23,636 bases of DNA from a virus. The notes beneath the pieces are model-generated. The model made no database searches, was not told the origin of the DNA, and saw only the letters and a program-made list of their open reading frames with translations. A program made the position numbers and the translations under genes. Below are positions 1-8,197 of the stretch, piece after piece; the stretch's first letter is position 1, and every line of letters begins with the position of its first letter. The stretch lies in the IMG/VR virus record IMGVR_UViG_3300036766_000103, positions 1 to 23,636 of that record; one strand, written 5' to 3'.

Positions 1-905
1 ACATTATCATTAGTAATAACCTCACAACCGGACAATATTGCCTCGAAAACAACCCGTTCGCCTGCCCACTTTATATCCGGTTGGTGATAAACGACCTGGT
101 ATTTTTTGTAAACGTCAGGCATCTTGGTGTAGTCAGTCTGTGGGATACGTACCACGTTTTTTCCGACAGGTATCGGACTACCGATGACATAATAAGTATA
201 CTGCGGACAATTTTTCATGAAGGTCGCGAGATTCTTCGGGCACTTTCGATACGTCGGGACGAGCACCGACTCAGGGATCCTTTTTACTTCCTCAGCGTTC
301 CACTGAGAGACATCGATTGCAAGTGGAAGACAAATCGATTTCCAACGTATCTTCTCACCGACTTTCGATATATAATATTCCATCTGCATCGGTGAAATAA
401 ATACATTTAGTGTCGAGCGTTCAAAAATTTCAAGCTCCTCCTCCTGCATATCATGCTCATATTTTATCCACGGTTTTTTCAGATCATAAAGTTTTTTGAG
501 CAGTGCTTCCTTGCCGGATGCGTGCAGATTATTGACTATTACGATATCAGCAAATTTGATTGCATCGAAAGAATCTTCGACATCGATTGCATAACCAATG
601 ATATCGAATCCGAGGTTTCTTCCGATACGTATCGCATTGAAGTTTGAAATCTCCGCTCCACCGTTCTTACTATAGTTCTGTATCCATGCAACCCTAGTCA
701 TCCGTCGTGGTTGAAATTTACATCTGTATAAATAATCGGAATCATTCAAGAAATGGGGATTTACTTTCTCGTCGATGATCTCAACATTCCCCATAGCCTC
801 CATGATCCGTGCTTTGGCAAGCGGCAGGTTGATAACATCCCCGTAAGGAGCAGAACTATTCCTGCACTTATTTATACACTTGATAAATGTCAGTTGATCT
901 TCCAT
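1..905 (-). CDS. Glycosyltransferase, GT-B/GT4-like, 3' end outside the window
   Basis: This frame is open from ATG at 905 to the left edge (301 codons, no stop), so the gene is cut by the window. Residues 82-85 are GGAE, the glycine-rich N-terminal motif of many GT4 enzymes. Near the visible end, residues 287-298 (FEAILSGCEVIT) match the EA-x-x-x-G-x-x-V-I donor-binding motif of GT-B enzymes. The first Glu of the classical EX7E pair is not in its usual place (Trp is there). Family knowledge implies transfer of a sugar from a nucleotide-sugar donor. Its place directly after the capsid gene suggests virion or cell-surface glycosylation, which is inference. A hairpin lies 10 bases upstream of the ATG and no clear Shine-Dalgarno is seen. 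Confidence 0.8.
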   Translation of the reverse strand, partial: MEDQLTFIKCINKCRNSSAPYGDVINLPLAKARIMEAMGNVEIIDEKVNPHFLNDSDYLYRCKFQPRRMTRVAWIQNYSKNGGAEISNFNAIRIGRNLGFDIIGYAIDVEDSFDAIKFADIVIVNNLHASGKEALLKKLYDLKKPWIKYEHDMQEEELEIFERSTLNVFISPMQMEYYISKVGEKIRWKSICLPLAIDVSQWNAEEVKRIPESVLVPTYRKCPKNLATFMKNCPQYTYYVIGSPIPVGKNVVRIPQTDYTKMPDVYKKYQVVYHQPDIKWAGERVVFEAILSGCEVITNDN

Positions 906-914
906 AGTGTTTTA

Positions 915-944
915 TAAGGTAACAGCATTGCTGCCGTTACCTTA
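915..944. other. Hairpin between capsid and glycosyltransferase genes
   Basis: TAAGGTAAC at 915-923 is perfectly complementary to GTTACCTTA at 936-944. Three more pairs form inside after one mismatch, leaving a 4-base loop. On the transcribed strand the stem is followed by TAAAACACT, not a T run, so it is not a good intrinsic terminator. It may protect the 3' end of capsid mRNA or lower translation of the glycosyltransferase. Confidence 0.6.
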
Positions 945-965
945 TCCCCATCATCACCACCCCGA

Positions 966-2363
966 CTACGAAGTCGGTCCTTTGAGCATCTTGAACGCGA
1001 AGGCCGTTCCCGGTTTGCCGTCTACACGAGCCTTGAACCTGACGTTCGTCTCGTCGTATTCAAAACGTGGCGCGTCTGATATGTCAATTCTCATATCCGA
1101 GCGCATACCGAGGATGTAAAAGCCCATGTTCCCGATGACCACGTCACCGGTACTTCCGAGCGCCGGTACGTTCTTTGTAACATGATACGGGTGATTGAGA
1201 ATCGTCGGCGTAAGTGTCGGCGTCCCCATTCTCTCGCCCCAGGTCTCCTTGACGATCGGCTGTCCGACTGTATCTTTTTTGAGACGCAGATCGGAGAGCG
1301 TCTTTTTCCGCATGAGCCAGAACTCAGTACCGGAGAAAATCTCGTCCAGTTCGCCATCGACCTTCACGAGATCCTCATAGTTCAGCTCATTGACCTTTTT
1401 ACGAGGGATCGCACTGTCAATAATTGACTGATCCCTGGTGATCCCCAGTGGCTGTCCGTAATCTTTACCACGGCCTTGAATAACATAGTACTCAAGGCGA
1501 TATTTCCACGCCCGAACCAGGAGTCCGGTCATGTAGTTAACGATATTGATCACGGAATCCTGGATGATCTCGTCCGTGAGAATCACGCCAGCGGTAATCT
1601 TCTGCGCGGTCAGATAAATGCGTTCGATCGCCGCACGTTTCGGATCGATCTTGACACCTTCTGCCGAGTTCGTGATGACGCCGTCCTCATACTTCACTCC
1701 GCCAGCTTCCTGGAAGGTAACGCCACCGAAGTACGAGCCGTCGGCCTGCGTCAGTTTCGGCAGGGAAACGATCGGAGCATTCATCGGCATACGCCATACC
1801 TGAGACAGAACCGGAGAGTCATTCACCGCTGCCTCGATAATCAGGGACGGGAACTCGATCGGTACGAGATACGATCCATGCCCGCCCTCATTCTCGGCCA
1901 TCGCGTCGCTGGTCGTCTTGATCCCGTACGCTTTTGCTTCCTGCTCAAACAGGGTCTTCAGCTCGTCGTACGGAAAGCGGACAAGAGCCATGCGATTTCC
2001 GGTACACTTCAAAAGCTCGCCCCACTTCTGCATCGTCGGGCTGAGTTTCTTGAACGGTCCGCCGAAAGAAGCGAGACTCGCCGCGTATTCGTTGTCGGAC
2101 AATTCGCGTCCGAAAGCGTTATACGTTTTTCTGAATACCGACGGATCAATCACGCTGCCGGTACGGCTTTTCAGTTCACCGCCCGTCATGTCCCCGTCTT
2201 TGCCGAAGTTCGGGTATATCCGCTTCATCTCCTGCTCAAAGCCGGTCTTCTTGAAGGCTTCAAGTTCGTCCTTGACAATCTTGATACCCTTTTCCTCGAT
2301 CTGCTTTCCGATGATCTCGGTAAGCTGGTCAATGGTCAGTTCCTTCTGATTTTCACCTGGCAT
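966..2363 (-). CDS. Major capsid protein, HK97 fold
   Basis: The product has 465 residues. An N-terminal region of about 160 residues, rich in charged helices, looks like a delta/scaffold segment that the protease would remove. The shell domain follows, from GGHGSYLVP near residue 160. The pattern of a Gly-rich junction, a VP-x-E/P stretch, an ITAGVILTDEII segment and a late QPLGI loop is typical of HK97-type capsid proteins. The ATG is preceded by AAGGAG (2371-2376), which overlaps the stop codon of the protease gene, so translation is coupled and strong. Order protease then capsid is the usual one. No separate scaffold gene is visible, in keeping with a fused delta domain. Where cleavage occurs is not visible. 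Confidence 0.9.
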   Translation of the reverse strand: MPGENQKELTIDQLTEIIGKQIEEKGIKIVKDELEAFKKTGFEQEMKRIYPNFGKDGDMTGGELKSRTGSVIDPSVFRKTYNAFGRELSDNEYAASLASFGGPFKKLSPTMQKWGELLKCTGNRMALVRFPYDELKTLFEQEAKAYGIKTTSDAMAENEGGHGSYLVPIEFPSLIIEAAVNDSPVLSQVWRMPMNAPIVSLPKLTQADGSYFGGVTFQEAGGVKYEDGVITNSAEGVKIDPKRAAIERIYLTAQKITAGVILTDEIIQDSVINIVNYMTGLLVRAWKYRLEYYVIQGRGKDYGQPLGITRDQSIIDSAIPRKKVNELNYEDLVKVDGELDEIFSGTEFWLMRKKTLSDLRLKKDTVGQPIVKETWGERMGTPTLTPTILNHPYHVTKNVPALGSTGDVVIGNMGFYILGMRSDMRIDISDAPRFEYDETNVRFKARVDGKPGTAFAFKMLKGPTS

Positions 2364-2375
2364 AGTAAAACTCCT

Positions 2376-4247
2376 TTAGTCCACGATTTTTCCGGTTGCG
2401 CGATCAATCTCTCGTCGTGTTATCGTACGAAATTTCTCCATCGCCTTATCGACGATGTTGCTGACTTGTTCAGCAGACATGCTGACATGAAGAGAGTTTT
2501 TCTCCGACTCCCGGATTTTTAATACCTGTTGCGGAGATTGAATAATCGTAAGAACCTTCTCACCCGTATCCTCTCCTGCCGCGTCAGGATTGGAGGGCTT
2601 CGGTTCCGGTTTTTCTTTACTCTTTTTATACCACTCTTTTATATACTCGGTAGCGTGAGGGGTAGCCGCTTTTTCATGATCCGCAACGACCTTCTCCGAT
2701 TCCTCTTCCGGCTTGACATCGGTTTTCCCCTTATATGACCTGATTGCCTCAACCATCATGCCAAACTCTTTCTTGAGTGCGTTTGCAAAGGCGAGATGTC
2801 CTTTTATCTCGATCTCGTACTCGGCTTTGGTATCGAAATCTTCCGCAGGAGCCATCTCGGTAACTGCCTTGATATACTTCTCAACGTGACCTTTCGCATT
2901 ATCGCTGAAATCCTCCAGCGCAGCCTTTGCAAGTTTTTCGGCTCCGTGATGGACAAAGTTCTCATCCTCTGCTGCCGCTTTCAAATCGGAAATCAGTTCC
3001 TTATGTAAAGCCGTAAGTGCCTTATGAGCACGTTTGTGACTGATCTTTTCAATCGGTTTGGAAGGATCAGATTCCAATGCCTTTGCCGCCTCGAAACTCC
3101 CCTCGTGACTCTTGCAATGAGCACGGGCTTCATCTGCTGTCCATGATCCTTTCGGATACCGATATGCCTGCTCCTCCCACTTGTCCTCGCCCTTCACCTT
3201 GCCGTATATCACGTCATACTTTTTACCTTCATGATCACGCGCATTGGCTTTCCTGCGGAACTTTTCATACTTCCCCGGCTCATTGATCCTGCAAGCATGT
3301 TCATTGGGATAAGGTTTCATTCCTTTGGAGAAAATACAGACACCGTCCTTGCATGTAAACTCATCGACCTCATCAAGCGGGATCTCGACTGATCCATCAG
3401 GGGTGTCATCTACCTTGAGTATAAACTTCAACTCAGGCGCTTGCGCTGAGGAGGTTGCTTCCAGATTACAGCCGACAGCGACCTTACTGTACTCGTGTAG
3501 TTCCCACTCATCCACGACGCGTCCACCTGTTGTCGGATGTTCCTTTGTCGAGTTGAACCCGATCGACCAGTTTGGCATGACCCCAGTTTTGTCCTTCTCG
3601 TAAAGACGTTTTCCGGTGAAATCACTGGGGTCAACCTTTGTGGTATCGAAATATTGAGTCCGTGCGATAATACCTTTGTTCCCTTTCTTATTCATGCCAA
3701 CACGAAGACCGAGACATTTTGCTATCGGTTCATTACCGTACTTCATGTCCATCCCATGCTGGAAGAGTACGACAATGTTACCTCGTATCTTCATACCATC
3801 GGCACTCATAATATCGCCGACCGAATCCTGTAACTCGGTCGAGATGAAGTGCTCAATAATGAGATTCTTATCGTCATAACTCAGAACTTCTCCAACAAAC
3901 TCCTTGTACTCAACGCCATTCTTTACTACGCGTTTATGTTCCATAGATGCTCCTTTGTTTTCTTTGTATATGTAAACAAACGCTTTTTCTCCTTCTTTAA
4001 GTTCGACTTCCTTTCGTTCGTATTTTTCTTCCAACTTATCAACCTTCCGAAGTTCCGCACTGGTTACTGTCAATATCTTTCCAACTACCTTCGCCCCCTT
4101 CTCAGGAATAATACTATGATAGTCCTTTCCCTCATCGACTTCTTTATAATCAAGTAATACACCGTCACGTGATGGTACGGCGCGCCCAAGAACTTCCTTC
4201 TGCACCTTCGCTTCTTTCAGTGATCTATATACAAAAATCTTTGACAT
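2376..4247 (-). CDS. AIG2-like domain fused to prohead protease with C-terminal helical region
   Basis: The product has 623 residues. Residues 1-97 resemble the AIG2/gamma-glutamylcyclotransferase fold (FVYRSL start, LLDYKEV, a VDKLEEKY segment, AFVYIY end), with Arg where FVYGSL normally has Gly. Residues 105-265 are an HK97-type prohead protease: H164 in LFQHG, S228 in NWSIGF, and acidic residues at 249-252 in WELHEYSKVAVG as candidates for the third catalytic residue. Residues 313-320 (YPNEHACR) begin a Cys/His-containing segment, followed by a long charged helical tail that could act as scaffold. Residue M102 (3944) is preceded by AAAGGAG at ideal spacing (3950-3956), so the protease can also start internally. 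The gene sits just upstream of the capsid gene. It cleaves capsid delta domains during head maturation; the role of the AIG2 domain is unknown. Confidence 0.85.
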   Translation of the reverse strand: MSKIFVYRSLKEAKVQKEVLGRAVPSRDGVLLDYKEVDEGKDYHSIIPEKGAKVVGKILTVTSAELRKVDKLEEKYERKEVELKEGEKAFVYIYKENKGASMEHKRVVKNGVEYKEFVGEVLSYDDKNLIIEHFISTELQDSVGDIMSADGMKIRGNIVVLFQHGMDMKYGNEPIAKCLGLRVGMNKKGNKGIIARTQYFDTTKVDPSDFTGKRLYEKDKTGVMPNWSIGFNSTKEHPTTGGRVVDEWELHEYSKVAVGCNLEATSSAQAPELKFILKVDDTPDGSVEIPLDEVDEFTCKDGVCIFSKGMKPYPNEHACRINEPGKYEKFRRKANARDHEGKKYDVIYGKVKGEDKWEEQAYRYPKGSWTADEARAHCKSHEGSFEAAKALESDPSKPIEKISHKRAHKALTALHKELISDLKAAAEDENFVHHGAEKLAKAALEDFSDNAKGHVEKYIKAVTEMAPAEDFDTKAEYEIEIKGHLAFANALKKEFGMMVEAIRSYKGKTDVKPEEESEKVVADHEKAATPHATEYIKEWYKKSKEKPEPKPSNPDAAGEDTGEKVLTIIQSPQQVLKIRESEKNSLHVSMSAEQVSNIVDKAMEKFRTITRREIDRATGKIVD

Positions 4248-4248
4248 A

Positions 4249-4755
4249 TTACGCCTTTCTTACTATCCAACTCGAATCAATATACCACCTGTCAGGCTCC
4301 CCAAATTTTTCGTTAATCGCCTGCACAACTCCAGGGAAAGCAGACAACTTATAATCATGCCCACCAATGACTCCACCCTTTCGGATCTTTGGAAAATAAA
4401 GCAATAGCTCAAGGGCGACCTGATCGTATGTATGCTTCCCATCAATATAAACAAATGCGAGATCATCAGGTATCAGCTTATAACTGGTTTCGCTATATCC
4501 GGTAATCGGTTTAATGTTCGACAGGTGGTTGGTTTTTTCCTTGAACTTATCGTAAATCTTTACCGTAAATGGATCGATCGTATACACAGGAGAAAAGAAC
4601 ATACTAAAAATCTCGGTCGAGTCTCCGATATGAGCGCCGATCTCCAACATCGGCTGGCCACGTAACTCATGCGGCATATCGATCAACATATCGATCAGCC
4701 CACGTAGCGAACCATATTCCTTACGATAGAAATGTTCTTTTTTAATCGTGATCAT
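4249..4755 (-). CDS. Class I SAM-dependent methyltransferase (Methyltransf_24-like)
   Basis: The protein has 168 residues. LEIGAHIGDST is the SAM-binding glycine-rich motif I. Motif II-like TIDPF, then FVYIDGKHTYDQV and a KGGVIGGHDY strand follow, as in small Methyltransf_24/FkbM-like enzymes. Start: ATG at 4755 overlaps the stop of the 38-codon ORF as ATGA. A GTG five codons earlier (4770) also fits the frame but has no close ribosome site. The gene ends one base before the ATG of the protease gene. The substrate is unknown. With a glycosyltransferase in the same operon, modification of a glycan or virion protein is possible (inference). It lacks the DPPY-type motif of DNA methyltransferases. 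Confidence 0.8.
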   Translation of the reverse strand: MITIKKEHFYRKEYGSLRGLIDMLIDMPHELRGQPMLEIGAHIGDSTEIFSMFFSPVYTIDPFTVKIYDKFKEKTNHLSNIKPITGYSETSYKLIPDDLAFVYIDGKHTYDQVALELLLYFPKIRKGGVIGGHDYKLSAFPGVVQAINEKFGEPDRWYIDSSWIVRKA

Positions 4756-4868
4756 TTTTTTGGTTGCCACGCCGAATCACTGGGAACGGTGTCCTTTGTT
4801 TCGTACTGCCCGGATTTACGCTTTTTGTTCCGGGGAGTCAGTACTTTTTTGTAATAGTCTTTTTTCAC
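4752..4868 (-). CDS. Small basic ORF, 38 codons, coupled to methyltransferase
   Basis: The frame begins at GTG 4868, seven bases after GGAG (4876-4879), and ends in TGA that overlaps the ATG of the methyltransferase (ATGA). The peptide is rich in Lys and Tyr (starts VKKDYYKK) and has no recognisable domain. Good ribosome site and coupling argue that it is translated, possibly only as a leader that delivers ribosomes to the next gene. Confidence 0.5.
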   Translation of the reverse strand: MKKDYYKKVLTPRNKKRKSGQYETKDTVPSDSAWQPKK

Positions 4869-4983
4869 CCTTCCACTCCCTTCGTAATTTTTTTAGTTTC
4901 TTCCTTAGTGCGTTCCCTGTCTTACATCCTTGCGCTTCCATCGCAAGGTGTTTCTGTTGACGAATAGGGTTGCAGGCTTGCAT
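4816..4983 (-). CDS. Possible small basic ORF, 55 codons
   Basis: ATG at 4983 opens a frame of 55 residues, starting MQACNPIRQQ and very rich in Lys and Arg in its second half. It overlaps the 38-codon ORF in another frame and has no clear Shine-Dalgarno. Nothing else is seen in the roughly 50 bases between it and the ferritin-like gene. Low confidence: the Lys/Arg bias could simply reflect A/G-rich sequence. Confidence 0.25.
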   Translation of the reverse strand: MQACNPIRQQKHLAMEAQGCKTGNALRKKLKKLRREWKGEKRLLQKSTDSPEQKA

Positions 4984-5034
4984 GTTATTTATCATAACCC
5001 ATTAAAGTAACCTTATTCGCTGTCGTACCTGATT

Positions 5035-5445
5035 TCAGGATACGAATAATATCGACTCAAGGTCATTTGCGTGATGTTCCTCATCCTTCAGTATCCCCAA
5101 TAATACCGCAACTGCGCCAAAGTTCCCTGTATCGAGAGCCTGTTTAATACGCTCCTTGTACCGTGTAATTGCCTCATTCTCACCCTCAAGATCTTGACGA
5201 AACATATCTGGTGCAAGCGTTGCGGTGAATATTATTGAGACCGTAACACTGGGGATGCCTCTGTTAAACACGATCAGGTCATTCAACAGATCAGCGTGAT
5301 GTAATTCGTCATTCGCATGATCGAGCAACTCCTTTGCAAACGCGAAGTCACTCCCTTCCAGTACCGAAGCGTGCTGTTTATACTGTATCGCCGCCGCATA
5401 CTCCCGGGAAAGATCACCCTGTAAGCCTTCCATGAAAGCATCCAT
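5035..5445 (-). CDS. Ferritin-like di-iron four-helix-bundle protein
   Basis: The protein has 136 residues and a bacterioferritin/rubrerythrin-like pattern. E15 (SREYAAAIQY), E47 with H50 (DELHHAD), E89 (GENEAITRY) and E122 with H125 (DEEHHAND) form the expected E, E-x-x-H, E, E-x-x-H ligand set for a di-iron centre, so it looks catalytically intact. Helix spacing is also right for a four-helix bundle. The gene starts shortly after the lipoprotein stop within the head operon. Known relatives oxidise or store iron or handle oxygen species. Why a phage expresses it with its head proteins is unknown; a virion component or protection of the host during late infection are both guesses. It has no Dps-type N-terminal tail. 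Confidence 0.8.
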   Translation of the reverse strand: MDAFMEGLQGDLSREYAAAIQYKQHASVLEGSDFAFAKELLDHANDELHHADLLNDLIVFNRGIPSVTVSIIFTATLAPDMFRQDLEGENEAITRYKERIKQALDTGNFGAVAVLLGILKDEEHHANDLESILFVS

Positions 5446-5447
5446 AA

Positions 5448-5762
5448 TCAGTACCCTACCTCCATTCGTAATTCAGGAACGACGGTCGCGGTATCTTTCT
5501 CGACTTCAAGTATCCGCATATTAACGAACTCCGCGCTGATCTTCGCTCCATCAACGAGCTGCATTGTATCATACGTCGTACCGAGTCTCGCGAGCATTAC
5601 GGATTTTAGATCACCATCTACATAAACATAACAGTCGCCATTATTGGTACTGTTTGTATATGTAAAGTAAACCGTATCGAGCTTTGGCGGTTCGTCTTTT
5701 TTACAGGTTGGACATTGACACGATATGAACAAAAATAACCAAATGAGTACAAATTTGTTCAT
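5448..5762 (-). CDS. Small lipoprotein
   Basis: The protein has 104 residues. The N-terminus is a lipoprotein signal: a Lys at position 3, a hydrophobic stretch VLIWLFLFI, then S-C as a lipobox, with two further Cys close by (CQCPTC). The mature part is a short beta-rich domain with no family I recognise. The start codon overlaps the portal stop as ATGA, so it is translationally coupled to the portal gene. Some phages and prophages use small lipoproteins to block superinfection or protect receptors; that role is only inferred here. In a diderm host it would be anchored to a membrane. Confidence 0.7.
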   Translation of the reverse strand: MNKFVLIWLFLFISCQCPTCKKDEPPKLDTVYFTYTNSTNNGDCYVYVDGDLKSVMLARLGTTYDTMQLVDGAKISAEFVNMRILEVEKDTATVVPELRMEVGY

Positions 5763-8110
5763 TTTTCAATCACCTCATAAAGAATGGTACACCGACAATT
5801 GCAATTTTCTTCCGCTTCGGATCCATCACCAGGGGTAAGCATACTGTCGTTACCGACAATAAACTCCTTATCGAGACTCATCACCTCTCTTGTCTCACTA
5901 TCGTATCCATCGCTATATCGCTCTCCAGCGGCACGATGCGTATCTCTCGTCCAGTCATCCTGCTCAGGGAGCCAGACCTTCCCGACGTTATCCTCCAAGC
6001 CCATCTGCATTACACCCTCAAGATCACCTCGGTTTGCAACGGCAGTACTCGTCGTCCGTGCGATCGTATCAGCGCGAGCGACTTCCATGTCCTCGAACTC
6101 CTGACGGATATGCGTTGACATATTAGATAAGGTCTCTGCGTTCTCATAGTCCTTTCGCAGTATCTCCTTGATTGATTTATACGTCGTATCTGAAATCTCC
6201 TCAGATATATCGTCCGCGTATTCATCAACCCATTCAAGAACACGGGGATCCTTTGGATCGAAAGTAACCGTCACTTCAACAGGTAACTTTGCTTTCTGAT
6301 TTTTGAATACGTCCATCCGATACTCTGCCGAATGCGTCAGCACTGAGAGGATAACAGGACGCAGGTCTTTTACAAGGTTACTGACTGTTTCCTTTTTGTC
6401 AGGGAGCATCTCATCGAGCCTATTCTTATGCTCTGCGATCCATTGCTGCTTATTATTTAGATTCATTGCGGCAATATTGGACTTGATCTTGACCCCATGC
6501 CGTTCGAGTAGGTCGATCACCTTAACCGATAGCTTTTTGAAGTGACCGATTATTACCTTACGAAAAAGACGCTCATATTTTGTCGCACGTTGATCAAACT
6601 CTTTCCATGCGAGAATCTTTTTATCGGCAGTCCATAATGCCTTCTCTTCGGGCTGCGGTGTGACCGGTGGCTCACCTTCCTTTGGTGGAATCATCGGCGG
6701 AACAGAAGGTTCTTTCTCAGTACCGAGTTCAACAAGCATTGCGGAAATTCTCGGTGTATCTCCGCCTTCAATTGGATCCTTACCTTCTTCTTCCCGTTCC
6801 TCATTGATCGAGGTATAACCATGTTCAAGATTACCGTAACGTTCCCTCATATCAAGTTCACGGTCATTGAAGTGCGGTGTGTCAAACTCAAAGTCAAGAC
6901 GATCATCAAACTCAGGTACGAGAAATTGATCAATGTATTCAGTGATTAGCATAACCCTTGGCTTAATCGCCTCATTGAAAAAACCCATGTCAACTACTTC
7001 AAGATTGGACCGATTCTGGTTTGCCTCAAGCCCGATCTTTCCGGCAGATAGGTCACTGGCTGAAAGTAACTTATCACGAACAAGGTCGGACAACTCATGC
7101 ACCATCGCGTCCCGTGCGGTGGTATTCATTGCCTTTGCCGGTTCAATTCCTGAGTGTGCGATGAAATTCTGGAACGCATTACGTGGACCTTCATACTGCG
7201 TAAATTGGCTCTGTATCTCTTCCCACTGCGTCTGCGTCAATCGTTGCTCGGTCTTGAACAGGTTTGAAAACATCGCGCCGTTTTTATAGAAACTCATCAT
7301 TTGCTGCATGAGATATTGGTCAAGATTAAAGGCATATAGCTGTGCCTTGATAGCTGACATCCCTTCGTAGGGGTTCCTCAGCGATGAATACTTAATCCAG
7401 ATAATTTCTTCTTTTGAAAAATCCTGGTGTAGATCCTGGTCGATGAGTTTGTACCCCTTAATCAAATGGACACCATCGTTTGCAGGTATCGGCTTAAACT
7501 GTCCTGTCCACGTAGTCGGAAGAATATGTAACTCGGTCGGAACCTTACCCATGAAATATTTTGTTTTGTAAATTCCTACCGCGCCATTTAATTCAAGATG
7601 AATAGAAAGTAGACGCCAAAAGTCACTGCGTACCATGTCCTGATTCGGACGGTTAATAAGATCGAGCAATGGGTGCTCATCGATCTCAACTCTTTTTATT
7701 CCAGATTCACGTAACGCTTTTATGACATTGTTCTTTTGTGTTGATAATCCATAATTACTATATAGCATCGACTTGACAAGATACGGCTTAATCGTCTTCC
7801 CACTTCCCTGCTTTTCGTACCTGTAGAGTTTAACTGGTAGTGATGATACGGTCCTCGCAATTTTCTCAATCGCAGTATATGTCCAGCTCGTGTACATGTT
7901 CGCAAGCTGATACCACGTCATGCTTGGCAGATATCCGTATGCTCCCCATGCTTGATACATCGCAGGAACAATCTGCTGCATGTCACCTTCTCTCCCACTG
8001 AGAAGACCGGCGATAGGCATAGCAGCCTTGTCTATTAATGGATGCGGCATAACTCTATCTATTTTAGCACCATCATCAAAGATTGATCGAAACATATTAA
8101 TCAAGTTCAT
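5759..8110 (-). CDS. Portal protein fused to MuF/SPP1 gp7-like head morphogenesis domain
   Basis: The protein has 783 residues, much longer than a usual portal of 400-500. Residues about 50-450 fit an HK97-family portal (WTYTAIEKIARTVSSLPVKLY near 75-95, NPYEGMSAI near 246, KIGLEANQNRSNLE near 358). A Pro/Glu-rich linker spans about 464-492. Residues 500-783 form a MuF/SPP1 gp7-type domain, ending in the hallmark ARTTSTAVANRG, W-x-x-x-x-D-x-x-T-R-x-x-H, PGDGSEAEENCNCRC pattern. Portals form the ring through which DNA enters; MuF proteins sit inside the head in a few copies. Start: ATG 8110 follows GGAAG at good spacing. The gene lies between TerL and the lipoprotein. Confidence 0.9.
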   Translation of the reverse strand: MNLINMFRSIFDDGAKIDRVMPHPLIDKAAMPIAGLLSGREGDMQQIVPAMYQAWGAYGYLPSMTWYQLANMYTSWTYTAIEKIARTVSSLPVKLYRYEKQGSGKTIKPYLVKSMLYSNYGLSTQKNNVIKALRESGIKRVEIDEHPLLDLINRPNQDMVRSDFWRLLSIHLELNGAVGIYKTKYFMGKVPTELHILPTTWTGQFKPIPANDGVHLIKGYKLIDQDLHQDFSKEEIIWIKYSSLRNPYEGMSAIKAQLYAFNLDQYLMQQMMSFYKNGAMFSNLFKTEQRLTQTQWEEIQSQFTQYEGPRNAFQNFIAHSGIEPAKAMNTTARDAMVHELSDLVRDKLLSASDLSAGKIGLEANQNRSNLEVVDMGFFNEAIKPRVMLITEYIDQFLVPEFDDRLDFEFDTPHFNDRELDMRERYGNLEHGYTSINEEREEEGKDPIEGGDTPRISAMLVELGTEKEPSVPPMIPPKEGEPPVTPQPEEKALWTADKKILAWKEFDQRATKYERLFRKVIIGHFKKLSVKVIDLLERHGVKIKSNIAAMNLNNKQQWIAEHKNRLDEMLPDKKETVSNLVKDLRPVILSVLTHSAEYRMDVFKNQKAKLPVEVTVTFDPKDPRVLEWVDEYADDISEEISDTTYKSIKEILRKDYENAETLSNMSTHIRQEFEDMEVARADTIARTTSTAVANRGDLEGVMQMGLEDNVGKVWLPEQDDWTRDTHRAAGERYSDGYDSETREVMSLDKEFIVGNDSMLTPGDGSEAEENCNCRCTILYEVIEK

Positions 8111-8186
8111 GTTCTTCCTTTTTTACGAGTAAAAATACATTAATTTTCCTTCCCTCCTTGATCCACTGGTATATCAGAAAGGCCAT
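8097..8186 (-). CDS. Possible tiny ORF between terminase and portal, 29 codons
   Basis: ATG 8186 is preceded by GAGG nine bases upstream, directly after the TerL stop. The frame overlaps the portal start by 14 bases. The peptide (starts MAFLIYQWIKEG) has a short hydrophobic start and a Lys/Glu end. It fills an otherwise empty 87-base gap. It may only couple translation of the portal; no homology can be claimed. Confidence 0.3.
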   Translation of the reverse strand: MAFLIYQWIKEGRKINVFLLVKKEEHELD

Positions 8187-8197
8187 TGCTTCAACCT

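Noticed and set aside
915-944. Hairpin after the capsid gene as terminator
   Set aside because: No T run follows on either strand in the right place; kept only as a structural feature.
1476-2522. Open + strand frame of 348 codons opposite the capsid gene
   Set aside because: It is a mirror of the capsid coding frame on the other strand, has no ribosome site or domain, and all supported genes are on the minus strand.
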